Below, piece after piece: positions 34,701 to 47,102 of a stretch of DNA of 64,000 nucleotides (position 1 is its first letter; each line of letters begins with the position of its first letter). The DNA is taken from NCBI GenBank assembly GCA_029215795.1, contig JARDYH010000007.1, positions 75,341,763 to 75,405,762 on the forward strand, in the 5' to 3' direction. Made by a program: the position numbers and the translations under genes. The notes beneath the pieces are model-generated. The model worked only from the letters and a program-made list of their open reading frames with translations, was not told the DNA's origin and did not search any database. This stretch comes from Anniella stebbinsi (Eukaryota; Chordata; Lepidosauria; Squamata; Anniellidae).

Positions 34701-36487
34701 GGCTAGACTGACTCACTCTTTGTTATGTTTCTGAAGAAAGGCAAAACCTTTTGTTCCGGCAGCCCTTTGGGGAGTAGTCTGGACTTCTGTTCATGCGTTG
34801 TATTTATTATTATTATTATTGTTATTTGTATTTTTAACATTTTAATATTATAGTGAGTTTGATTATATTTTTAACTTTTGTATATTTCTGTTTCTCTGTT
34901 TTAATTATGTTTTAATTTTGTAAAACATAATAATAATAACGACAGATACAATGCAGCTGCAAAAATAATTCACCAACAATGGACCATCAAATCCAACCTC
35001 ATCAAACAACCTACGCCATACGATACATACTCATCTGAAACAATCTTGGAAAATGCAGATCATAAAATATACTGGGACAGAACAATTCATACGGACAAGG
35101 CAATACCTTGCAATCAACCAGACATAACAGTTATAGACAAAAGATTTTTTAAAAACCACTTACCTCATCAACATAGCAATATCTAATGATAAAAATGTCA
35201 AAATGGAAGAGAAAAAGAGAGAGAAATATACACCACTGGCCATGGAGGTTAAAGAACCATGGCAACAGGGAAAAGTTACAATTATTCCGTTAGCCACATC
35301 AGTCAGCGGCATCATATCAAAAAAACTATACCGAAAACCTTCAGAAACTGGGCCTGCCAAAATACATCCGCACCAACATCCAGAAAGCGGTCATACTCAA
35401 AACATGCTCAATAGTCAGAAAATCCCTGAATCAGTAAAAGACAGCGTGACTTGGCAAAGCCAATCATGTCCGTCTAGAGACCGCCACGAGTGATTGATGA
35501 TGATGATGATGGTGATGATATTAATAATAATTCAAAGGTTGGCTTCTACACTCTTGGGCCAGGGCAATGTTTCTCAATCTGGGATGAACCTGCCTTCCAG
35601 GGGCTTGCAATTCTGGAGAGCTGTTTTCGGTCAGTGTAAACGGATGGCTGAGTTCCATGGTCCGTTGCTCTAACTACATAAGGCAACTTCCAGCGTTCTG
35701 TGTCTTAGAGGGACATTTGGGATGTTGGAGTGATGGGGATGTTTCGTTGGACTTGGGGCTCCTTTGGAAACAGGCAGGGCTTCCGGGGAGGTGGAGGGCA
35801 AAGGGGTTGCCTTATACCCAAGTCATGTGCTGGAGCGTGGCTAGGCAAGAGTTCCACCCTGCCCCATTCACCGGTGTACCTCCACTCCCCAGGGTAAGCC
35901 TAGTGGCTCGGAATCAGAGAAGGAGCGCCGCAAGCAGCTGGTCCATGGCATTGCTCGCCTGCGGGGGGAGCTGCAGCAGATCGACCTCCAGATTGAGTCG
36001 GCGCAGCGGGAGCTTGTGGCTGATGGTGAGTGGGGAGAGACGCCAGGGAGCCCAGGGCCATCGGCTCCTGAACAGACCTTCAGTCAGTTCCTTCATTTTC
36101 ATGTTTTAAAATGGTCAGCCACATTGGGTGCCTTGATAGAAAGGTGTCAAATACACGGGTCACATAGTGGACACATTTAAACGAACAAGAGGTCCGACTG
36201 ATCCACTGTGGGGACAGGAGGCACTCTATGGGAGCCCTGAGGCTGGCTCCCTGATTCTAGGAGGAGAACATCCTCGGCACTCATTGCTGCAAGGAGCCCT
36301 TTGGGTAATGCAGGTAGGCAAAGCCCTGCAAAATCAGACTTAAAAGGAGGGGAAGGAAATAGTAGGCTAAAGAAGGGAACAGCTGTGGAGTTTTCAGAAG
36401 TCTGAACCTTTAATATTATCCGTTTTTATTTATTATTAGCATTATGTATAACCGCTTCTCGCTGAACAAATCCCCAAGCAATTGTAC

Positions 36488-36526
<39 letters not shown>

Positions 36527-39500
36527 TTATTTCTTACCCGCCTCTCCGTTTGGATCAAGGCGGGGAGCAACAGTGAACATAAGATATGGTAAAATACATA
36601 CAACTGATTAAAAACATGGTAACATTATTAAAATAGCAATAAAACATCGTAACAACATCCTAAAATTCCACTGGATATGTCTGCCGGAAAAGATTAGTCT
36701 TTATAGCTTTCTTAAATTCTAAAAGACTGTTAATCTGACGAGTCTCCTCCGGCAGGCCATTCCACAGTCTGGGAGCGGCAGAAGGTCCTCTGGGTAATTC
36801 CTGTCAACCTAGTTTTCGTTGACTGAAGTAGGTTCTTCCCAGGTTCCTGAGGGGGTTGTTGTTAGAACTGGCCTGGTGTTATCATGCGGCAGCTGTTGAG
36901 GCCCCTGGCATGGTTCACAGTTACATTGACATCTGCCCCTTAAAGCTAGAGCCAGCCCTGCTATCCTGTGCCTTCAGAGCCAGGTGGTTTGGTTGGAGCC
37001 ATGTTTTTTACTTCCCACAATGTCCCCAACACAGTGGCATTCTGGAGCATTGTGGGAAATTAAAATGGCAGGACTAAGCGACCTGGCTGATCATTGTACT
37101 GCCACCACCAGGGGGCCCAATGGAGGGCACTTTGCCCCCACCCCAGACCTAAAGCCAACCTTAGGTAGGTAGAAGAGCCCAATTGCCTCAGAAGACCATC
37201 GTGCCCTCTGACTTGAGGCCTAGCTGTAAGTTCCCCAGAAAACAACTGGCGGCTGAGCAATGCTTGTCACCGGGGGGAATTTCTTCCTGTCTGACAACTG
37301 TTAAAGTCACAGGAGTTCTGGTTTTGGGGAAAAACAGCAACACAGTATCCCTAGGCCAGGGGCAGGCAAGTTGTGGCCCTCTAGTTGATTTGGCCTACAT
37401 CTCCCATCATCCCTCACCATTGGCTATGATGGGAGTTGTAGACAAAAACATCTGCAAGGCCACAACTTGCCTTCCACGGAGCTGGCAATAACTACAGAGC
37501 TAGCATATGCTGGGGCCCCATTCAACAGCATATTAGAGATCATTCCTAGAATCCAAAGTCCTCCAGGTTGGCTGTGCACATTCCCCCTGGAGTGAAGCCG
37601 AATTGGTTAGGCCTCGGCTCAATCTTTTATATCCTATTCTGATCAAAGCAGGTAAATGAATTACCTGCCTTATGACTAACAGGGCCCAACATTCCAACAT
37701 GGGGGGAGTGAGTAAAGTAGACAGGAAATTAGGCAGCTGCGTAACTAATTGATTACACCTTTATCAGTCTCGGAAGCCATACACAACTTCCACTGGCTTC
37801 CGGAATTTCTCCAGATCAACTTTTTTCTTCATCAGTCCTAGGGACTAGAGCCTTGGCCCTTCAAAAAAAGAGGCTATCATCCGATACAGACTCGGCCACT
37901 TGCTCAGCGCTCATGAAGGTGTGAAAAATACACAGCCTGATTTACAGTGCCCTCTTTTTCCCCTCAGAGGTCACTCTGGAGACAGCCCAGGAGAAGATCC
38001 ATGACGCCAAGCGACGCAGCTTGTTGCTCAAAGCTTACTCGACCCGGGTCACAATAGAGCGCCAGCGGTTGCACGCGAGAGCAGTGCACATCCAGGGGCA
38101 TCTGGAGCAACTGGAGGAGCTTAAAAGGTACCGGCCTCTGCTAGCATGTGGAGGAACTAGGTGGGTGGGGTGTTTGCATGATGGAGGGGAGGGGCAACAC
38201 GTTTGATTGAGGACTGTACGCTTGCAGCCAACCATCCAGAAAGCCCTTGGGCCTACACGAGACCATGCATTGACCAGTCAGGCTGGTTCATAAGGCAGAG
38301 GACTGGTTGACCATGGAAAGGGCTCATCCCACTCAGTTCTAACAAAGTCCTGATGTTGTTCTCGGCAGGAAGGCCAAGACGGCGGTGGTGTTTGGTGGGA
38401 AGGCCCCAGAATCCGGATTCCCCAACTTGGAGCCACAGGTTCTGGTGAGAGCAGTTTGGCTGCTAGCAGGGAAGAGCCCCAAATGGCTTCTGGCAATCGT
38501 AGATTCAAGCCCTGATTAGGGCTATGCCCTTAAATCAAGGGTGAAGAATTTGTAGGACAAAACATCTGGAGGACCGCAACTCCCATCATCCCTCACCATT
38601 GGCTAGGATAGCCAAGTCTGCTGGGAGTTGTAAGCCAAAACATCCTGAAGGCTACAAGTTGCCCATCCTTAAGTCAATCAAGACTTCATTTACTTACAAG
38701 TATTTATTTCATTATTATTACAAGCGTTTGTACTCCACTCTTCAACCTTGAAAGCTTTCAGAGCAGCCAACAATGGGCCTGTTCAAAAGACACTTTAAAC
38801 CCTGCTGGTTAAGGCTTTTGGTTAAGCAGCAGGATTTAAGGTGCCTCGTGCGATACGTCTTGCTAAACCCTGCTCACTCACTAACCCGAGTCGGACCGTC
38901 TGCAGCAGGGTTAGCGGCTCTAACCGTGGTTTAATATGTTGTGTGCAACAGCACCGCTTGTGGTTAGGGATAACCTCAGAGAAACCACAGTTTCGCTTAC
39001 CACAGAGCCTGAAATGTCATCTGAACAGGCCCAGTGAAAACCAACCATGTCAGATTTGATGCACGATAATTCGATGGGCTCCTTTTGTTTTGTTTCTCTC
39101 CAGCGAGATGTCCAGGAAGCTTGCCAGCTCCGTTTCCGGTTCTTGAAGACCCTCTTTGAGCGCAGCATATCTGGGAGCTTTCCGTAAGGGGTCTTTCCCT
39201 TTCTCTCTTCCACACACACACACACACATACCACTGTTTCACGTTCAAGCCACATATTGTCTGTTGGCCTTTGGTTACCTTGCAATGGAACTTTCTCTCT
39301 CTGCTTCTCATGGGCTGGCAAAATCCCCGAGTGACGCCTTTTCCCCAACGTTCTACATACTTTCTATTGGCTACCTAGCAATCTGAGACAAGCAGTTTTT
39401 AAACTGCATCTTCGGACAGCCCCTAAGTGCTGGTGCTTACCTTTTTAAAACAACCTTCCCCCCCAGCTCCGCCCATCCAAATGTGTTGGGCTACAGAGTC

Positions 39501-39652
39501 CATCATCCCCGGCCGACAGGTAATCAAGCAAGGCTGAAGGCAGCTGAGCCCCATACTTTTATTTTTCGGCTTTTGTTATGTCAATTTCACAGAGTTCTCT
39601 TTCTGCACTTTGTGCCTTTCGTTTCTTAAGTGTTGTGTTCCACTCATCCCCC

Positions 39653-39693
<41 letters not shown>

Positions 39694-42600
39694 CTAATGC
39701 CCCTTCCCTATGTCTCTTAGCAGCGGGATGAGCGAGGACCAGCTGAGCTCCTCTTACCAGCACTGGCTGAGCATCGTGGAGGTAAGGCAAGGCGGCACAC
39801 CGTAAGGGTCTGCAGTAACGGGGTTGCTGAAATGCAGCTGAGAAAGGCGCCAGATGCCTTTTCACGGGCGGACTCTTAACCTCTGAGGACGTAGGAAGCT
39901 GGCTTGACTTAGATGGCCCAGTATTTCCTGCTCCACCTTCCTAGGCAGGGCTCTTTTCCATCGCGAGCAACCTGATTCTTTTTTCACCGGAGAAGCCAGG
40001 GATTGTTCTGACTGCAAAGCATGTGCTTGGCTACTGGACTGTGTTCCTTTTCTTGGCACACCTCCGCTTGTAAGCCAGATGAGCGGGAGCGGGATTGCCG
40101 GGACCCACCTAGCTTTGTGGCAGGGTCATGGTTTAGTTATTCGTTTAAGGCACAATCCTATACATGTTTGGACAGTTTCCAGTTGTAGGACTTCTTTCTG
40201 TCCAAACATGCATAAGATTGCACTCTTAGGCTACTGAAAACGTCCCCTTCCTGCCTTCCCTCTTGCTCTGTTCAGAATGCCTCAGTCATCTCTTTCCTTC
40301 ACTGCAGTGCCCATGTTGTACTCGCTGATTCAAAGCAGGAGAGGAACATCAAGCTTCTAGTCCTCTTTGTCTTTAAAAATCTACACCCAGTTATATCTGC
40401 TTCCTTATTTCCCCTTATGTTCGATCTCGTTCCCGCTGCCTGGCCCTCTCTCCACTTGGCCCAAGCTCATGTATTGTCAGACCCCCTTTCTTCTCCCGAC
40501 TCTGGGAGACATTTACTAACGGGACGAACTGGGCGATTGCAATCCTGCAGTTGGGAACCGCTGCACATCTCCCCTCCTCCTGCAAGAACTCCATGTGGAT
40601 AGCAAAAGCTAGCAGAGGTGTTGGGGTTTGGAGAGAAGAAGTGGTGGTTTATACACGGGCTGGAAAAATCCCCGGTGTCCAACTATCCGGGCTTCTAAAA
40701 AATTGGTGCCAGAGCCAAAGAATTGGGAATATTTTTCCAGTTCCGTCAGTTTGACTGATTTGGTGACAGAGTTGGGCTCCAGCTGCCTGTGAATAGTGTC
40801 TTTTCTTCATGGGGTGGGGATCTCTTGCTACCATTCTGTGTCTCCCTGCAGAAGATGGTTGGCTCCCATCCACCTGCCCACATCCTTTCTGCCCTGGAGC
40901 ACCTGGCTCTTCAGAGCACGCAGCAGCTGCAGGAGTTGACCGACAGCCTCAACATCCCCCATGACGTGGAAGCGCTCAAGTAAGTCCTAAAAACATAAGG
41001 CGAGCCATGCTGGATCAGGCGCAAGGTCTGTGTAGTCCAGCATTCTGCTCGCCCAGTAGCCAACCGGAAGGGCATGAGTGCACCAGCACTCTCCAGCCCA
41101 TGTTCCATAGCAACTGGTGTACATAGGCATACTGATACTGGAGGTAAGACAGAGCCATCAGGACTAGTAGCCATCGATAGCCTTCTTCTCCAGGAATTTG
41201 TCCAATCCCCTTTTAAAGCCATCTAAATTGGTGGCCATCGCTACGTCTTGTGGTAGCAAATTCCATAGCTGGACTGTGCGCTGTGTGAAGAAGTCCGTCC
41301 TTTTATCTGTCCTGAATCTCCCACCCATCAGCTTCATGAGATGTAACCCCATTGGGTTCTAGTATTTTGAAAGCGAGAGAAAAATGTCTCCCTATCCAGA
41401 CTCGTCTCAAACAAAAAACCACACTGGTCCTTAATAAAAAACAGATGTGATCCAACAACGTTGAGGAAAACAACTACAGTGGTACCAGTAATAATAACTT
41501 AGTTGCTATCTGAGTAGATATATGTATAAAATGTTCATTTCATTAAAAGACTTTATAAAACAAATCACCAAGAGGCCAAACGCGTTTCGACAATTTTTGT
41601 CTTCCTCAGTGGCCTACATAATAGACGCAATAAAAAGATAATAAAGTAAATACAAAGTAATAACATAGTATCTGCATATATATTTTTGTTGAGTTGTCAA
41701 AGCTGTTTATACCTAAGTTAAACTCACCCTTTTTTTTGGTGTTAGAGCTTGGTTCGAATGGAGGGTGGTATTTTAATTATTTTCTTGGCCGTTCTTTGTG
41801 AACTAGCAAAATAAAGAAATATATCTTTTATTATTATTATTATTATTATTATTTATTTTTCTAAAGAAGGAATCTATAAATTTTACTTAACTTTGCAATT
41901 TTCAAACTGACCTCATTGTTAAAGAAAATACTATTTATAACTTACCATCATAAATTTAAAATACCCATATCGGGAAATTACTCCCACACTGGATGGCAGA
42001 TCCTGCTGTCAAAACCTCCATTGAAAGACACCAAAGCCCATACACAAAACCGTGCCCTATTATACTTAATGGTGTAATCGTAATGAGACAGAGGCCGGCT
42101 GTGCGTATGGACTCAAAGTCGAGAAACGGAATTCCAAAACAGCTGTGAGAACTCACAATTTAACCCACTGGATACCAAATCAAACATACATACTTTTACT
42201 GACCACGATGGCATCAATAAAAACTTTAAAAACCTTAACTGATTCAATTGCAAATTACAAGTTCACAAAATTGCAGGAGTCCAGTTTATTTCCTCATTTA
42301 GCCTCCCTCTTCCAGCACTCCAAATGGGAGCCGAGCATTGAAGCTTCCCGCAATGCCCTGGAACGCTCCTAACTTTGCATCATTCCAGGGCATTGTGGGA
42401 ATTTTTCCAGTGGTTCCAAGCCACGCAGCGTTCATGAAAACGCTGCTGCTGCCTGCCTGCCACCAGACGATCCCATCAGTGCTCACTCGGGCGGGGGTGA
42501 TGTAGGAGAGTGGCCATCAGAGGATGCTCAAAGCTGAAGCCGGCACCGGGGGTATCGGAAGCATGTCAGGATGTGCAGCCCTGCTCATTCTGTCCCCTCG

Positions 42601-45600
42601 CTCAGGTTCCGCTATGACCGAGCCCACCTGGAGGACATCTCTGACCCAGTGGACGACCTGCCCTCCGTCCGGAGCCTCATACAGGTGAGGAGGTTTGATG
42701 CTGCCTCGTTGCTGAGTGTTCACCCAACTCATCGACCCCTGATGAGGGCCGTCAAGTGATAACTGGCATGAAGGGATGAGCCATGGGAAAGTTCCCATCA
42801 GCCGCTTCACGTAAACGAGTGATGCGGCTGCCCACAACTCGGAGAAGAGAATTCTGGGAGAGCACACTCTTAAGGTGGGGTGCCGAACCCCAGGCCTGCA
42901 GGCCACATGTGACCCACCTGGGCTTCCTCACATGGCCCTGCCCCCCCCTTCCCCACAACCACCTGTAGTTTGCTGGTTTCCCAGCTTTTGTACAGCTTCT
43001 TCCCCATGCTACAAGGTTGAAAAGCCCCATTTTAAGGCTTTGTTAATGGCAGTAAGAGCTCTAAGCTAAAATACACTGGCATTTTGGCCCCACCTCTTTT
43101 CCTTTGGCTCCGCCCACTCGATGCATAGAGTCGTAGTACTGTTGAGTTGGAAGGGACCACGAGGATCATCTAGCCCGACCCTCTGCAATGTGCAGGAAAA
43201 CCAATTCATCCACGAGAGGTGGCTGTCCAGCCTCTTCTTAAAAACCTCCAGAGATGGAGAACCCACAACCTCCGTAGGTTCCTCTGTTATACAGATCTTG
43301 CCATCAGGAAGTTTTCCCTTATATTTAATCGGAATCTAGGTAGCTGTAACTTACACCCGTTATTTCAGGTCCTGCTTTCTGTGGCCATGGAAAATAGTTC
43401 TTGACCATCTTCCCTGTGGCACCCTTTTATGTACCTGAGTGCTGCTAGCATGTCTCTCCTTAGTCCTCTTTTCTCCATATTGAACATCTCAAGTTCCTTT
43501 TGCCTGTCCTCATAGGGCATGGCCTCCAGTCCCTGTATCATCTTTGTTGCCCTCCTCCGAACCTGTCAATGTCTTTCTGGAAATGTGATGCCCAGAATCT
43601 TACACAATGTTCTAGGTGTGGTCTCACTAGTGCTGAGTAGAGAGGAATAAGGACTTCACAAGTTTTTGATACAATGCAGTTCCTCCCTCCCCAAGGGCTT
43701 TTCCCAAAATGGAGTTCGGCCCCCAAGCTGAAAGGGGTTTGATGCACCTCCTATAAAACTAGAATCATAGGATCCTAGAACAGTAGAGTTGGAAGGGGCC
43801 TATAAGGCCATAGAGTCCAACCCCCTGCTCAGTGCAGAACTCCACCTTAAAAGCATACCTGACAGACGGCTGTCCGGGTGCCTCTTGAATGCCTCTAGTG
43901 TGGGAGAGCCCATGACCTCCCTAGGTAATTGGTTTCATTGTCATACTGCTCTAATGGTCAGGAAGTATTTTCCTGATGTCCGGCCGGAATCCGGCTTCCT
44001 ATCACTTGAGCCCATTATTCCACATCCTGCAGTCTGGGATGATCGAGAAGAGATCCTGGCCCTCAATGTGACAACCTTTCAAGTATTTGAAGTGCTCTCA
44101 TGTTCTCTTTGAAAACTCAGTTCCTGGAAGCCTGTGGTTGACCTTAGACTGGATCCTAGAATTTAGCTGAGGATGGTACCCTCTTGTTTGCCCCAAGCCG
44201 GAAACTTTCCATAGAATTTCTGGTGCCAAAGGGAGAGGCGGGGCTCATCGGTCTCTTTCTCTTCTCTCCTTTGGTGGCAGGAGGGCTGGAGCAAGTGTGA
44301 GATGCTCTGCGTGCAGCAGATCCCGCTGCATGCCCAGGAGAGGTCCCTTTTGGCCCAGTTGGAAGCCATTGTCCAGGAGATGCATTGCCTGCTGTCCGAC
44401 GGCTCGGAGCACTCCATCCTGGCCAGGTACGGGGCGTCTGTGTCCAGCAACTGTGCTTCCCTGCCGGGTGGGGTGACAGGCAAGGGGGATGCACAGGTTA
44501 CTTTAGATCAGCCTTCCGCTCACCCCCAGACAGCCCATGCATGCTGGCTGGGGATGATGGGAGTTGTGACTCAACATGCCCAGAAAGCATCAGGTTGGTG
44601 ACAAGGCTGCTTCAGGTCCTTTTTAAAGATGTAAATGTGGTAGTTTGAAAGCTTGCACTTCCCAGAGAGACTTGCAATGCCGGGGTCTAGCGTACCTGCC
44701 TACGTTTGAGCATTTGGGAGCGTAAAGAAAGGGGGACCATGCACATGATTTCCTTCCTGTAGGTGGCTAGTCATGTTCAATTAAGCTGCAGGCTTCTCCA
44801 GCAGGTGGAATCTGGGAGCCAGGTGTTCTGAGAACGCTGTCAGGTTTTCCTTAGGAGTGCCTTCAGAGAATGTAGGAGGAACATAAGAAGAGCGACGCTG
44901 GATCAACTCAGGGTCAACTTTGGACAGGTCTTTTAGGTTGAAATAGCTTGGCGTACATTACGCAACATCAACTGGACAATAATTGAATTTTAAAATTATT
45001 TTACAAAATTATTGTTTATTGTTAGTTTGTTACAGAATAAAAATTAAAAAATACTGCAAAAACATAATACTATTAAACTAATAAAGGTTAAATGATGCAG
45101 GTTGTTAACAGTCTGTGTTTCTCCCCCACCCCCACTTGCTTGCCCTGCCACTGCTATATCGACTTGGTTTCTTTCTCTGCTCCACCCCCACCCGCTCTAG
45201 AGCTGTGTTTGAGCTGGAACTCCGGGCTGTGAGATTGCGGGGATACCGGGACGGCTTGTTGCAGGGCTGCCGCAAGCTGGAAGAGGTGGTGAGGACTCGG
45301 CATGCGGAACTGCAGGGCTTGCAGGCGAAACGCCAGTGCATCCTAGACTTCCGCCACCTGGTGGTGAGTGTTTAGAAGGGGAGATACATCTTTGGGGGGA
45401 GGCAAGGGAGCCAAGGGAGTGGGATCCAACTGCAATCCGCTTTTACGTTAGGTGATGAGGCGGGGGGGGTGGTGCTCTCCTTCGCTGGAGGTATTCGTGC
45501 AGGAGCTGGGCGGCTGTCCGTCAGGGATGCCAGACTTGCAAGATTCCTGTGTTGATAGGGTGACCATATGAAAAGGAGGACAGGGCTCCTGTATCTTTAA

Positions 45601-47063
45601 CAGTTGTATAGAAAAGGGAATTTCAACAGGTGCCATTTGTAAGCATGCAGCACCTGGTGAAGTTCCCTCTTCATCACAACAGTTAAAGCTGCAGGAGCTA
45701 TGCTAGAGTGAGCAAATACAAAAGAGGGCAGGGCTCCTGCAGTTTTAACTGTTGTGATGAAGAGGGAATTTCACCCGGTGCTACATGCCTACAAATGGCA
45801 CCTGCTGAAGTTACCTTTTCTGTACAACTGTTAAAGATACAGCAGCCCTGTCCTCCTTCCCATAGGGACACCCTATGTGTTGAGCAGGGGGTTTGACTAG
45901 ATAACCTCCCGGGGTATCTTCTGACTCTTTTACTCTGCCTTCCTCCCACAGAAGGAGAAACAGCAGCACATCCGGGCCCTCATCAAGGGCACTTCGTTCA
46001 TTAAGTCCCAGCTTCGCAAGGACCAGGCTGAGGTGAGATGTTCCCCTTTGCTTCGTTTTATTTATGGGATGGGAGAAGGGGCGGGCAGAATTCTGGTCCT
46101 CGGAAGTAGGGAGGGAAAGCGTGGCTTTGTGGCCAGGCGAAGGAGCATCCGTGGAGCTTGACGGGCTGTCTCAGCAACTGGTTCGGATGACACGATAAGC
46201 AACAGCGGGTTAAACAGTCAACGGTGAGTTAAATAGTCAACAGTGGCTCAATTCGGACGACACAATAAACAGCTGGTGTGGGGGAAACAATCATCAATTG
46301 TTTTGACTATTGTGTCATCCGAATGCTGCCATAGTCAACTCAGCGCTGATCCTCATCCACACCACAGTTGATTATTTATTACCATGTTGTGTGGGGAGTA
46401 CCCCCTAGGGTTAGGATTAGGGTTAGTCAACCCACCATTGACTATCGTATTGTCCGAATTGAGCCAGTGAGTTATTGTGTCGCCTGTCGGGACGTTTTTA
46501 CACCACAGTTGGTTATTCAGTCATCGATTACCATGTCGTGTGTTGGGCATTGTGGACTGGCAATGTTTTGCAGGGAGGCCATTCACCTTGGCTCCAACGG
46601 GAGGTGCCTCTGGAAAATATTGCAGCTCTCTCTGGAGGCAGTGAAGTGGGGACCACCGGGAATGAGGGTGCAGTTTGGAGCAAGGAGACAGTGGGTAATA
46701 ACTATTGAGGAAGGGCATTCAGGAAGCTCCACAGGATATTTAGTGGTAGGGGACCTGCTTTGCCTGAAGAAGGTCCCAGTTTCAATCCCTGGAACTTCCT
46801 GGCAGGGCTACGAAAAAATCCTCCCTGAAACCCTGGAAAGCTGCTAGTCAGTATTGGACTAGGTGGACTCATGGTGTGACTCGGTATAAAGCAGCTTCCT
46901 GTTTTCCTGCCAGGGCCTTTGCTAACCCAAGCGGGGCTAGGCAGCAACGTTGAAGACTAGAAACTTTTGAAAAACTTTTAAAGTGGACGGAGGATATTGG
47001 GATGCTATTTTCTGCACCTGGAAATACTCTATTCTTATTCGGTGCACATGTTGACTTACAGAG

Positions 47064-47102
<39 letters not shown>

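Noticed and set aside
46405..46427. TTAGGG-like stretch (GGGTTAGGATTAGGGTTAG), possible interstitial telomere repeat
   Set aside because: Only about three units, and inside a MITE copy; too short to mean a fusion point. A similar short match near 29486 was rejected for the same reason.
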